DNA from: Prinsepia uniflora
Taxonomy: Eukaryota; Streptophyta; Magnoliopsida; Rosales; Rosaceae
Direction: 5' to 3'
Length of the DNA stretch: 64,000 bases
NCBI GenBank assembly: GCA_032719365.1
Contig: CM064874.1
Coordinates: 27,948,716-28,012,715 of the forward strand
Position numbers and translations under genes: made by a program. A model generated the notes under the pieces. The model was not told the DNA's origin. It did not search any database and worked only from the letters and a program-made list of their open reading frames with translations. Shown here one piece after another: positions 8,705 to 20,825 of the stretch (positions are counted from its first letter, which is position 1; each line of letters starts with the position of its first letter).

Positions 8705-11700
8705 ATGCCTCCTAGGAGGATTCCTCATACACGAACTGACGAGGATCTGGAAAGGGAAATGGAATGCGCAAGCATTGAAAGGGCTCAACGTTTGGGAGGC
8801 AGTCCTTTCAGCGGGGGATCAAATCCCGAAGATGCTCATGATTGGATCACCAAATGGGAAAGGATCTTCACGGTAATGCGCTGCCCTCCGGGCGAATGGG
8901 TGACTTTGGCGGCCTTCTTACTGGAAGGAGGAGCCTACTAGTGGTGGCACGGGCTTGAAATGTCTGGATGGTCTGTCCATACCACTACTTGGGAAGTTTT
9001 CCGTTCCCGATTTCAAGACCAGTACTTCCCGCGATCGTTTCGCGCGGCACGAGAGGCTGAGTTCCTGCGGCTGGAGCAGGGGGATATGTTCGTTGCGGAC
9101 TACGAGCAGACTTTCGGAAAACTATCCCGGTTCGCTGCATCATTCGTGAGCACGGAGGAGGACAAATGCCAGAGGTTTGAGCTTGGACTCCGAGGGGAGA
9201 TCCAGACAAGTGTGACTGCTGCTACTCATGCTTCTCTAAGAGACATGGTCGACGCTGCGGTGCGTGTCAAGGCCAGTCTGGCTGCACACCAGACACGACA
9301 GCCTTCGGGCGAGGGACGACGTCAGGATCGCCCACACCGTGGGCCATCAGGTCAGAAGAACAACAAGGGAGGGAGCTACAGGGGAGCACCCTCATCCTTC
9401 AAGGGTCGTGGCTGGTCAGGTCGACGCGGAGGCTCTCGAGGCAGAGGATCAGGATACAACTCTGGGTAGCGTTCATCTTGGAGCGGTGCTTCTGGTGGGC
9501 ATTCGGGCTGGCCGAGGCCAGTAACTTGTTTTGCTTGCGAATAGGAGGGCCACTATACCAGTGACTGCCCGCTGTTGTGCAAGAACAACGACGCTGGGGG
9601 CTCTAGTGTGGTGCAGAGCACGGCTTCCCACACTAATGGAGGTCGCGGTCAGGGAGGTGACCGTGGTGCTGGGCGTGGCGCGCATGGGCGCGGACGGAAC
9701 GGAGGGCCAAGGGCCCAAGTGTTTGCAATGACCAAGCAGCAGGCGAGAACTGCCCCAGGCGTGGTCACAGGTACACTACATATCTTAAACCTTCTTGTAC
9801 GTGTATTGATGGATGCGGGGGCTACACATTCTTTTATGTCGAAGAGTTGTGCTGCTATGCTTGATTGTGTGGTATCAGCCTTAGACTGTGAAATGGGTGT
9901 TGGCACCCCAATGGGCATCGTGTACCTTGTGAATCAGGAGATTCAGAGGTGCCCGGTGAGAATTGAGGATGTGGATTTACCAGCGGACTTAATTATTCTG
10001 GATATCCACGACTTTGATGTAATTTTGGGAATGGATTGGCTATCGGAGCATGGGTCGCTCATCGATTGTTGTAGCAAGCAAGTGATTCTGCGGAGCCCGG
10101 GTTTACCGGAGGTTATCTTCCAGGGGGAACGTGACGGTTCGCCTCCTGAAGTGATTTCTTCACTTACTGCTACCGAACTTCTACGGAAGGGATTCCAGGG
10201 TTATCTGGTGCATGTCGTGTCGGATCAGGTTGATACTCCGGGTATCGACGAGATACCGGTGGTACGTGAGTTTCCGGATGTATTCCCGGAAGACTTACCT
10301 GGATTACCGCCATCGCGGGAGATCGAGTTTACTATTGAACTACTCCCTGGTACCCGACCTATATCCCAGGCACCATACCGGATGGCGCCGGCCGAGTTAC
10401 GAGAACTCAAAACTCAATTGCAGGAGTTGGTGGATTTGGGATACGTCCGACCGAGCACTTCACCGTGGGGAGCACCGGTGTTGTTCGTAAAGAAGAAGGA
10501 GGGGAGTCTCCGTTTGTGTATTGACTATCGACAACTCAACAAGGTGACACTGAGGAACTAGTATCCTCTACCCAGGATCGATGACCTTTTTGACCAGTTG
10601 CGGGGAGCTCAGTGCTTCTCAAAAATTGATTTGCAGTCTGGGTATCACCAACTAAGGATTTCGGAGGAGGATATTCCGAAAACTGCTTTTCGAACCCGTT
10701 ACGGACACTACGAGTTCCTTGTGATGCCGTTCAGCTTGACGAATGCTCCGGCAGCATTCATGGATCTGATGAACCGGGGTTTTCGACCCTACTTGGATAA
10801 GTTCGTGATTGTGTTCATCGATGATATTTTGGTGTACTCGAGGAGTGCCCGAGCACATGAGGAACATCTACGGTTGGTTTTGGAGATGCTGAGATAGAAG
10901 CAGTTGTACGCCAAGCTGAGCAAGTGCCAGTTTTGGCTAAGCAGTATTGGTTTTCTGGGACACGTGATATCGACGGATGGGATTAGCGTGGACCCCCAGA
11001 AAATAGAAGCGGTGACCAACTGGGCTAGACCGACAACAGTGACCAAGGTGCGAAGTTTTGTCGGGTTAGCAGGTTACTACCGAAGATTCGTGGAGGGTTT
11101 CTCCAAAATTGCTGCACCATTGACTCGTTTGACTCGGAAGGGAGTGAAATTCATTTGGGACGAGCAGTGCGATCAGAGTTTTCAAGAACTAAAGGATCGA
11201 TTGACCACTGCACCTGTCCTTGCATTGCCGCATGACAGTAGAGAGTTCGTGGTCTTCAGTGATGCATCACTACAAGGTTTGGGCTGCGTGTTGATGCAGA
11301 CTGGCAAGGTTATCGCCTACGCATCCCGACAGCTAAAGACTCATGAGTTGAACTACCCTACCCATGATTTGGAGTTGGCGGCGGTGGTTCATGCTCTAAA
11401 AATCTGGAGACATTATCTATTCGGCGCAACGTGTCGGATATACACCGACCACCAGAGTCTTAAGTACCTATTCACTCAGAAGGAGCTTAACATGAGGCAA
11501 CGGAGATGGTTGGAGCTGCTGAAGGATTATGACTACACGATTGAGTACCATCCGGGTAAGGCCAATGTGGTGGCGGATGCACTCAACAGAAAATCTGCGG
11601 GATCAGTTGCACACCTGGGGATGGTGTATCTTCCTTTGCTGGTGGAACTCCGGAAAGTGGGAGTTATTTTGGGTACGGATGAGCATGGAGCTTTGTTGGC

Positions 11701-13149
11701 CAGCTTTCACGTACGACCAGTGCTGATTGATCGGATTATCGAAGAACAACTTCAGGATCCGATACTCTGTATCTACAGAATTGAGGTCGATGCGGATGGG
11801 AGACAGGATTTTACCATCCGGGACAATGGAGCACTTGTGACGTTGGGCCGTTTGTGTGTACCTGCAGTGGCAGAGTTACGAGCCGAGATTCTTGAGGAGG
11901 CTCATAGTTCGGCTTATGCTATGCATCTGGGAGGTAAAAAGATGTACCGTACCCTCCGGAACCATTATTGGTGGCCAGGAATGAAGAAGGATATTCCTGA
12001 GTTTGTGAGCAGATGCTTAACCTGTCAGCAGGTTAAGGCGGAACGGCAGAGACCATATGGGGCTATGCAGCCACTTCCGATTCCCGAGTGGAAGTGGGAT
12101 CACATCACCATGGACTTCGTCTTTATGTTACCAAGGACTTAGAGTGGAGTTGACGAAGTATGGGTGATTGTGGACCGGTTAACCAAGTCAGCCCATTTTC
12201 TGCCAGTTCAGGAGACTTATAAACCTAACCGACTGGCTCAATTGTTTGTGAAGGAAATCATACGATTGCATGGTACGCCGGAATCGATCGTGTCCGATCG
12301 TGATCCGCGTTTCACTTCCAGGTTCTGGCGAAGTTTGCAAACTACTTTGGGGACAACCCTACGTTTCAGTACTGCTTTCCATCCTCAGACCGATGGACAG
12401 TCTGAAAGAACCATTCAGACCCTGGAGGACATGATGAGGTCTTGTGTACTACAGTTTCAGGATTCATGGGATACTCATTTGCCATTGACGAAATTGTCTT
12501 ACAACAACAGCTATCAGACAAGCATCGGGATGGCACCCTATGAGGCACTGTATGGTCGACATTGCAGGACACCTATCTGCTGGATGGAGATAGGGGAGCG
12601 AGCGGTGGTAGGGCCAGAATTGATGGACTTGACCCTAGAAACTGTTCGGGTTATCAAGGAGAGATTAAAGGCGGCACAGGATCGCCAAAAGAGTTATGCC
12701 GATCGACGGATTCGAGACTTGGAATTTGAAGTGGGAGATTTTGTCTTCCTGAAGTTATCTCCGTGGAAAGGGATTATCCGTTTTGGTCGACGGGGGAAAC
12801 TGAGTCCGCGTTTTATCGGACCATATGAGATCGTGGAGAGGATTGGCAGGGTTGCTTACAGATTGGCACTACCTCCAGAACTTTCTAGAGTTCACGATGT
12901 TTTCCACATATCGATGCTACGGAAGTACTACTTGATGCTTCGCATGTACTAGGGGAACAACCTGTCGAACTACGGGAGGATTTGAGCTTCGAAGAACAAC
13001 CAGTACAGATCTTGGATCGGAAGGACAAGGTACTACGTCGGAAGACGATCCCTCTCGTGAAGATTCTCTGGAGAAACCAGAATGTGGAAGAAGCCACATG
13101 GGAGCCTGAGGCTCAGATGCGAGAACAATTTCCTTATTTGTTTCTTTGA
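8705..13149 (+). pseudogene. Gag-Pol polyprotein of E1, broken
   Basis: One frame encodes Gag, aspartic protease, reverse transcriptase, RNase H, integrase and a C-terminal chromodomain-like tail. I chose the ATG at 8705 (MPPRRIP), matching E2 and E3. Stops interrupt the frame at 8939, 9467, 9542, 10559, 10895 and 12140 (all TAG), and a 1-bp loss near 12926 shifts the last 70 codons. Visible motifs are the zinc knuckle near 9530, where a stop has replaced part of the knuckle (CFAC, E, stop, EGHYTSDC), protease DAGATHSF, RT FIDDILVYS, the RNase H segment near 11250, the integrase HHCC-like region near 11900 and VSDRDPRF at the second catalytic Asp. Compared with E2 and E3, five of the six stops arise from CAG; that at 9542 needs a G-to-T change. 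The copy cannot make a complete polyprotein. Confidence 0.93.
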
Positions 13150-13170
13150 AATTTCGGGACGAAATTTCTT

Positions 13171-13183
13171 AAGGGGGGGAGGT
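13171..13183 (+). promoter_or_regulatory. polypurine tract of E1
   Basis: AAGGGGGGGAGGT lies directly before the 3' LTR start at 13184, the primer for plus-strand DNA synthesis. Confidence 0.9.
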
Positions 13184-13316
13184 TGTGACACCCCGGAAAT
13201 TCGAGGATTTTAATATTGTAATTTAATGTATGAATTGACGTTTTTACCCTTGTGAATGGTATGGCCAAATTGTTGACTTTTTGATTAGTGGGTCAAATGG
13301 ACTTTGACCAATGACC

Positions 13317-13338
13317 GTGACGTAGTTCGAGACGTCAC
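13317..13338 (+). promoter_or_regulatory. GTGACGT-N8-ACGTCAC dyad, E1 3' LTR
   Basis: Perfect 7-bp arms (GTGACGT and ACGTCAC) are separated by 8 bp, upstream of the TATA-like box. Each arm contains a TGACGT core. Confidence 0.7.
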
Positions 13339-14991
13339 GAGTCCATAGACAGGTGGCACGTCCATTTCGGACGCTCAGGGAAAAAGTTCTGGCTATCGGA
13401 AGATCAGGGGCATTACCGTAATTTGGACATTTGGGGGCGAAAATGTTGACTTTTCGTTTGGCAACTAATTTTCACATGACTCAAGGACCGTTAGGTAGGT
13501 CTCGGTGTCCTGAGTTCGTAGACAGGTGGCACGCCAAAATCGGACTTCGTACGAGGAAGTTATGGTCAGAAACGTGAAATCAGGAGGTTCGCATCTCGGT
13601 TATCGTATCGAATATTTTATTCTGATATTCTGATTGGAGGATACCTGGTGAGTGACAAGTGTCACTCACCCATTGGTTAGATTGGATCAAGCTCCACTAA
13701 GCATTTATTTAGGATTTAATCTACCTTTTAATCTCTGCCTTTGATCTGAAACCTCCAGATCTAATCTCAACCCTTGATCTCATCCCTGAGATCTAATCTG
13801 GACCGTCCATCCCTTTCCCTCCATTTCTATATATTTTCTCACCCAACACCCTCACATACTGTCCATTAATCCAACACATCCGCACTACACCCAGTCTCTT
13901 TGTCTGTGTGTTGCTGGACTCGCTGGGGAGGACTGAGGCACGGCGGTGAACGGCGGTGGACGGCGGCGAGGTAGGAAACTCCTAAACCCGAAACGGTTTT
14001 AAAACTCAGGATTTGGAAGCTTGGTTTCCAGCTTGTGTTGTCGAGTTCTATTGACCCTAACCGACTCTCTGGATTGGTAGGAATCTTTAGGGCGTGTCTG
14101 CGTGGCCAGGGGTGATCTGAACGGTGGTTAAACGACGACGGGAGAACCGGGTCTATTCATCGAGCTAAGCCTTCTATCCTTGCTGTGTTTGTCGATTTTA
14201 ATTAGCTAGAACCCTTTCTGGGATTGAGACGAGAATGTAGGAACAAACTAGAATGAAAATGGTTGAGAATTTAAGAAATGGTGACCGGGTCAGATCGCGG
14301 GTCAGATCGACCCGAGTTGCAGAGAAACGGGTCGACCCGTCTAAGGACAGAGGTGATGACGGGGCACCCTGTCAGACCTGTCAGGTGATGTGGCCCAATC
14401 GTGAGCCGACACGTGTCACATGTTAGTGCACAGTCAGCACTGACATGTCAGTGACGTCGCCCGATCAAGGACTGCCACGTGTCACTGACATGTCAGTGAC
14501 GTGGACCAGTGCCGTGCTGACACGTGGAACATGTCAGATCTGACACGTGGTGTGACAGATCAGTGAGGTGGACCAATCGGGTGTTGATACGTGGCACCTA
14601 TCAGAGTCTGACATGTCAGACCTGACAGCTGTCAGATGACGTCAGCATGACGTCATGCTGACGTCAGCAGGGACTGTTCCTACGTTGACCGGCACGTGGG
14701 GCCGCATGTGAACAGTGTTTTTGGTGGGACCACCACCATTCTTTAGGTTTCGACGATCCGGATCCAATGGCGATGGTTTCGGGTCGATCGGAGATCATTA
14801 AGTTGGTCAAAATGAGGTTTATTGACTCGGGAAGCGCGTTCGGGCGGCTTTTCCGGACCGGTTTCGGTCTAGGGTTTCATGGTTAAATGTTAGGGGTTTG
14901 TATTGACCTTTACGTATACTTTGGATATGACAGGGATTGTACAATTGAACCAGAACGAGGGTATACGTTCAGTTTTCAGCAGGATTATACA

Positions 14992-15655
14992 GTGAGTGGG
15001 CCGTTTTTCTTAAACCCTTGCGTGCATAAATGTTTTCTGGTTTATTATACATATTCACATGCTAAAAACAAATAATGGTTTTGATGATATGGAAATTATG
15101 GTTATGGCACGTTTCACGGTATATGGGCTTGAGACCCGTCTGATGAAACTTAAAGATTGGTTGGATTTTATCTATGTATATATATATGCTTTGCATGTGG
15201 ATATCAATAAAATGTATTTGGTACTGCACTGTATAGATCCATTCATGTGATACTGTCTCCTCCAGATGAGGTACCCCGGAGTGGTCACGGACGTCTAGAA
15301 CGTCCAGCGTCTATGACGCTAAGTATCGGGGATGCTGTACCCAAACGGGGTTCGGGGATTGAACTCGGAATTGAGACCCGAGTGGCACGCGTAGCCTTGT
15401 GATTGTGACCTTATTAGACGTCAGGGACGTCAGACATCGGGGATGTCGGGATTGGAGTGTATAGTGCAGTGGCTAAAATTATGTTATGATTTTAATTATA
15501 TGCCTTATGGTTCATATTATATGATTGATGGTTTAAAATTCTGATGCATGCATGTTTGGAAAACGGAGGGGTAAAGTATATATTTTACTTACTAAACGAT
15601 TTTATAAACTTGAGTTTCGGTGCACTCACCCTTAATGTTTTGGTAACCCCTCCAG
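14992..15655 (+). other. intron-like segment with complementary ends, E1 3' LTR
   Basis: It starts GTGAGTGGGC, ends CCCCTCCAG before G, and is 664 nt long, as in the 5' LTR. The pairing arm GTGCACTCAC precedes the acceptor by about 26 nt. Confidence 0.5.
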
Positions 15656-15948
15656 GTCGTGATACTGAGGTAGAGGAGGAACCTGAGGCTGAGGCATCTA
15701 CTTCTGCGTACCTGAGCCCCTGTTGGGTGGTTTACCCGCAGGTTTATTTTAGAGTCGTGCTCGCAACTTGTAATTTTGGATTTCATCCCTTGTCTGACAT
15801 CTGTTTAATTCGGATTTGATGTGTAACTTTAATTTGGTTATTTATGCATTTGATGTTTTGAGGCTAAAATTGGTATGAATTTTGGGTGTCAGACGGGAGC
15901 AGGGCACGTCCCCTTGTGGTCCCTGTGGGATCGGGGCGGGTCCTGTCA

Positions 15949-16012
15949 GATGAGGTTTGAATCTGGCGCCAAAGGTCATCTTCCAAGTCTTCGTCGCGTT
16001 GAACTCCATGGA
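15949..16012 (-). pseudogene. short internal piece of the Gag-only element
   Basis: These 64 bp between E1 (left) and the solo LTR (right) belong to the gag region of the Gag-only element on the minus strand. The first five bases are the right GATGA duplication of E1. It is too short to identify alone. Confidence 0.6.
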
Positions 16013-16191
16013 TGTAACGACCCGTCCCGGAAATCAGGAATAGTTTAGTAGTTAATGACGGATGAGTGAAGTTACTCGGTGATTAGTTTGATACTTTCGG
16101 ACGAACGGTGCGAAATGACGATTTTGCCCCTAGAATGGGCAAAAATGTTGATTTTTAGTTCGGACAGTCAAATGGACTTTGACTGACGATT

Positions 16192-16213
16192 GTGACGTAG
16201 TTCGGGACGTCAC
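16192..16213 (+). promoter_or_regulatory. GTGACGT-N8-ACGTCAC dyad, solo LTR B
   Basis: This is a perfect copy of the dyad, with arms GTGACGT and ACGTCAC around AGTTCGGG. Confidence 0.7.
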
Positions 16214-17669
16214 AAGTTCATAGACAGGTGGCACGTCCGATTCCGACATCCGAGGACAAAGTTATGACGTTCGGAAGTTTAGGGGGAATTTGGTAATTTG
16301 GATAGAATGGGGCAATTTGTTGACATTTACTAAGATATGGAATTTTCCCGACCTTCAAGGACCGTTAGGAAGGTCTCGATCTCCTGAATACAACAACAGG
16401 CGGCATGCTGTCATCGAACGTCGATAGGTTCAAAATTTGGTCTAAAAGCGCTAGGGGTAAAATGGTAATTTGTGTACTGAGGGTAAAATGTCATTTGAAT
16501 TGTATGGGGATCTGTGCCCAGTTAAATTGGGACACTTGGCTACCTCAGGGAGGGTGCCCACAGGAATTTGGACACATGGCCCCCTCTGGAAGGCCGTGGA
16601 ACACACACTCACCGTCCTACATGGTTTGAATTTGTGGTACAGGTTGGTTGAAACAGAGAACAGAGTGAACCTTCCACCATATCCCTCGATCTTCATCCTT
16701 GGGCCCTGATTAGTGAGTGAAACCCAGAGGGTTGAGGGTGAGTTTTACGGTGGTGCCACCACAAAACGTGGCCGTGGACGGCGGTCCTAACCATAAGACA
16801 AAAAAAACAGAAGATATGTGAAAAACTGTGAGGAGTCGATGACCTTATCACTTGTAATGTGGCCCTTACCCTCTAGTCCCTGAGTGGAAGTGTTAAGGAG
16901 GTCGAGACGAGCTCCCTGGGATCGACGTAGAAGCTGGAAAACGAAGGTAAGTCAGAGTTCTATAAAAATCGAATTTAAATGTTAAAATGGTGGATCGTGC
17001 TTCAAAGGTTTTTATGTCTCTTGATTAAAGGAAACCAGTTTTGGAGGTAAAAAGGGAAAGAATGGACCTGGAAGCACAGATTGAGGTGGCCGGAATTTCG
17101 AGTACGCCATGAAGGAATTTCTGGGTTCCTTTTTCTAATCGAGCAGGTAATAACAAGACTTCAATTTATGGTTTAGTAATCTAGATCGAGTAATATAAGG
17201 GGGACGAAACTATTGGGCTAAAAAAGGGCTTGAAAACCGGTCGAAAATGGAGGGAACTGTGGACGCCGGTTCAGTTGAACCGGCTGAATGTTGGACCGAG
17301 GTAGGAGATGCACAGTGGACAGCGCGTGGCTCCCACGCGCATCCCCTTTGGGCGGCGCGTGAGGGCGCGTGACACTGTTCATGGGGAAGTTGTCAACACG
17401 ACTTTTAAAGTATTCGATGTAACGAACATTTTGGCGCTGGTTTCGAGTTAATCAGACATCATCTCGATAAGTTTCGGAATGTCCGAAGGTTTTAGGGCGC
17501 TTTTAAAAATAGTTAAAAATTCAAGAAAATTACGGGGTTTTAGTATGAGTTTTATGAAGTAGTTAGTGACCTTAGTATGAGATTTGGATAGGTTCGTGAA
17601 AGCCGAGGATAGCGGAATGGCCGGGAACGGCGTACGAGCGCACGTATCGAGGCGACGACGCTATGGTCT

Positions 17670-18738
17670 GTGAGTGGACTTTGCTTTCAAATTTATGATG
17701 CATGCATATATGTTTTTATATGTTTTCTATACGTGATTCTATTATTTGATTTATGATCATGATGTTTTACGGTTTTACACGTTTTTCAAGATTCTTATGT
17801 ATTTGCACATTTTACGAGGTTTTGGGCTATCTTGAGATTTGAATCTGGTTTTGAGGATTTCATTTCAGGATTTGAAATGTGATTTAATATCAATGATTTC
17901 AAATGGATTTTGGAAAAGCGTTTTCGGGCTTGAAGCCCAGATCAGAAAGTGGTTTTAAGAAATGTGATTTCGGGTTTTTGAATCGGATTCCGGATGACGA
18001 TTTAGGATTTGATTTGGGACTTGGAAGTGGATTCCAGGTTTGGGTTCGGAATGGTTATTCCGGATGCCGGCTTACGGGATGATGGTTTTGGACTCGGATT
18101 TGGAAATTGATATGGATATGAGTTCTGGGTTTGGATTCAGGATCCTGATGAGATTGGGGATTCGGATTCGGAAATGGAAAATGGTTTTCAAACGGTTTTG
18201 GATTGGATTTGCTGGATCTAATTATTGGGTTTAATGACCCGGATATGATTATGACGGGGGTGAACCCGGATTGGGTTTAAAGACCCGGATTGAGTTTAAA
18301 GACTCGGGAGTTTAAAGACTCGGATATTGATATTTCCCCCGTAGGCCTATTGAGTTTAAAGAATCGGATTATATTGAGGCCTGGATTGAGTTTAAAGACT
18401 CGGGAGTTTAAAGACTCGGATAGATCCAGCAGGTTCGATGGATGGATATGTGGTTTCAAATGTGTTTTGGTTTTCACTGAGACTTGATGATGATGGTTTT
18501 CAATAATGGTCTTTCGATGGTATTGGGCTAAAGGCCCGGGATTAGAGGAAAGAAAACGAATTCAGTTTTCTTAATGGTTTGCTTAACCAAAATATTGAAT
18601 GGTTTTATGACATGGGTTTGATATGCATGCATAGGTTTTTAATCGGAGGGTATAAATGAACTTGTTTTATGAACTGTTTTTAAGCGTATATTTTATTTTT
18701 GTCCACTCACAGTCTTTTGTGTTTTCGATACCCTCCAG
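17670..18738 (+). other. intron-like segment with complementary ends, solo LTR B
   Basis: The segment starts GTGAGTGGAC and has the exact reverse complement GTCCACTCAC at 18701-18710. It ends ACCCTCCAG before G, and is 1069 nt long. Confidence 0.5.
18271..18430 (+). repeat. repeated TTTAAAGAC(C/T)CGG motif
   Basis: Six or so copies of TTTAAAGACTCGG or TTTAAAGACCCGG lie in 160 bp, some in tandem and one block duplicated. The same array is seen at 63875-63980 and, inverted, at about 59640-59890, so it is a family feature inside the LTR. Confidence 0.85.
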
Positions 18739-18975
18739 GTTATTGCGGTGCGGGTTGTTGGTCGAGAAAGAGATGGTGACATCACATGTACGATCCACAG
18801 TAGAGCTTGCACTCTGGGACGTTCGGATGCTATTGGACGGTCGAATCGATAATCCCTTGTCCGACTTACGTGTCACATGGGGGTTGGACGTCAGTTTAGC
18901 CTTCATGTCATGCGTAAGTTAGACGGGAACAGGGTTCAGCCCTTAATCCCGGGGGATTAGGGGTGGGTCCTGACA

Positions 18976-19269
18976 CTGGAGGCGTCGATCTAGCATCCTT
19001 CGGACGTGTTCAGCGTGTAAAGGTTCTTCGTCGGCTATCGTGTGGGTATTCAATGTGCGAAAGTGCCACGGGGCGTCCTACGAGTCGTTCTTGGGCCGAA
19101 GGCCTCGGTTGATCTTGTCCTCTTGCTCTGGGGGTGCAGCTTTCTTTCCCTGAGTCGTTCAGCGACGTGTCTCGGGACATCGTCTGACAGCGAGCATGCT
19201 CTTTACTGGCACGTTTTGGGACGTCTCCTGAAGTCTTGCGAGGTTCATTTCCTTTTTTTGGAGGTTCTG
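18976..19269 (-). pseudogene. Gag piece of the Gag-only element
   Basis: Translated on the minus strand, this interval gives RCQTMSRDTSLNDSGKES, closely matching CRTMSRDTSLSDSSEES of the E0 Gag. It continues the gag interrupted by the solo LTR at 19270-21895. TTCTG at 19265-19269 is the left duplication of that LTR. Confidence 0.8.
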
Positions 19270-19396
19270 TGTAACACCCCGAAAATTCGAAAAACGAAAA
19301 TTTGGAAAATTTGAGGAAAAGGACGATTGTGCCCTTAGAATTAGGCGAACGGTTGACTTTTTATTCGAGCGGTCAAACAGACTTTGACCGATGACT

Positions 19397-19418
19397 GTGA
19401 CGTAGTTCGGGACATCAC
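19397..19418 (+). promoter_or_regulatory. GTGACGT-N8 dyad, solo LTR C
   Basis: GTGACGT, eight bases (AGTTCGGG), then ACATCAC: one transition away from a perfect dyad. Confidence 0.65.
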
Positions 19419-20825
19419 GAGTTCATAGATAGGTAGCACGCCCGATTCTGACATTCGAGGCAAAAGTTATGACATGCGGAAGTTTGAGGGTAATTTGGTA
19501 AATTGGTCAAAAAGGGGCGAAAGTTGACTTTTTGTTCGGGACCTTGTTTGGACTTTCCGGGAAGACCATTAGATAGGTCTCGGGACGCTGAATCCGTGGA
19601 CAGGCGGCATGCGTCAATTGGAGTCCGAACGAAAAAGTTAAGGGGTTGTGAAGTGTAGGGGCATTTTGGTCATTTGTGCCTTAAAGGGTAAAATGGTAAT
19701 TTTGTTGCAGCAGGGATAATTGTACTAATTGATTAGCTGATTCAAGTGAGTTAGGCGTAGATTGACCATTTATTGACACTTGTCACCATTTGTGAAGGAT
19801 TAGTAGCTTGAATGCCTAATACAAACAAATGCACCCGTCCACCGTCCCGTGTTGAATTCGATCAAATTGATCGGTGAAGGAAGAAAACAGAGACCACCTG
19901 AGACGAAAAGAGAACACTACATAGAGAAACTACATGAAAAACTGAAACGAATGGAGTTATAAGGACCTAAAACCCTACTGAGAAACCCGAAAAACTACCT
20001 AAACTTATAAATATCGATTTTGATTTTGTAAACTGTTTCGAGGGAAATTGATTAGATATTCAACTTCCTGGGAGCTGGACGACTCTAACCAAATCAATTG
20101 AGAAGCCAATTGATGGTGAATTGACGGCGAACAGCCCCTGCGACTGTGTTGAATTTTGGAGCTTGAGTTCGATCAGTTGAAGGTAATGATTCGTGAAATT
20201 GATTTCAATTTCGTGTTTAGCATAACGGTTAGACGCTTCTGGTGCAATCAATTGAACAAAACAGTGTGAAATTGGGCAGAACCCGATTTCAGACCCGTCG
20301 GGTGTTCGTCTTGACTCGAGGAGTTTTAGAGCTTGTTTGAGTCAATTGAACTCACATACCTGTAATCTATATTGAATTAATGTTAATGAGTGAAATAACG
20401 GGAGAAATCGAGTTCGAATTGGCTTAGATTGAAACGGGTTGCATCGCGGGTCGTAGGATCCGTTTACCAGGTAAACAGGTAAGGAAGGAGACTGTGCAGG
20501 TTACTGTTCACGGCGCGTGAGGGCGCGTGGTGGAGTTTCTGAGGAAGGTTTCAACAGATGTTTTACTCTATGTAATGTAACGGACATTTTAAAATTTGTT
20601 TCGAGTCAATCGGACGCCGTCTCGATTATGTTTCGAGGATCCGACGGTTTATGTTATATTTTAAATTAATATTAAATTCCCGAAAAATTATGGGGAATTG
20701 ATGTGATGTGAATTGACTTGTTAGTAACCTTGAATGATGATTTTGGACAGGATTCGAGATTCCTGAAAAGTGTCGGAAATTACGGAAACGCGTGCAGCGC
20801 GGAAAGCGAGCTGGTTGGACAGTGT

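Larger units (their letters stand above)
5877..15948 (+). mobile_element. Tekay-type Ty3/gypsy chromovirus E1, complete but inactive
   Basis: This 10,072-bp element has LTRs at 5877-8591 and 13184-15948, a Met-tRNA-type primer site, a single Gag-Pol frame, a polypurine tract and a perfect 5-bp duplication GATGA. It is inserted in the gag of the Gag-only element. The domain order (Gag, protease, RT, RNase H, integrase, terminal chromodomain-like segment) and 2.7-kb LTRs point to the Tekay/Del chromoviruses. Six in-frame stops and one frameshift make it non-autonomous. By eye the first 430 bp of the LTRs differ at about 14 sites (about 3%), so it is the oldest of the three complete elements. 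Confidence 0.95.
13184..15948 (+). repeat. 3' LTR of E1
   Basis: It runs TGTGACACCCC to GGTCCTGTCA, 2765 bp. It keeps the GTGAGTGACAAGTGTCACTC palindrome (near 13650) and a longer TGACGTCA cluster (near 14640) that the 5' LTR has lost. It contains TATATATT at 13828, AATAAA at 15206 and the intron-like segment 14992-15655. Confidence 0.95.
16013..18975 (+). mobile_element. solo LTR, Tekay-type family B
   Basis: It runs TGTAACGACCC to GGTCCTGACA, 2963 bp, with no primer site or coding region at either end. The flanks ATGGA (16008-16012) and CTGGA (18976-18980) agree in four of five bases, a slightly mutated duplication. It belongs to the same family as 61816-64000 and, inverted, 59126-61815, judged by the start sequence, the TTTAAAGACTCGG repeats and the end region. 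A solo LTR results from recombination between the two LTRs of a former complete element. Confidence 0.85.
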
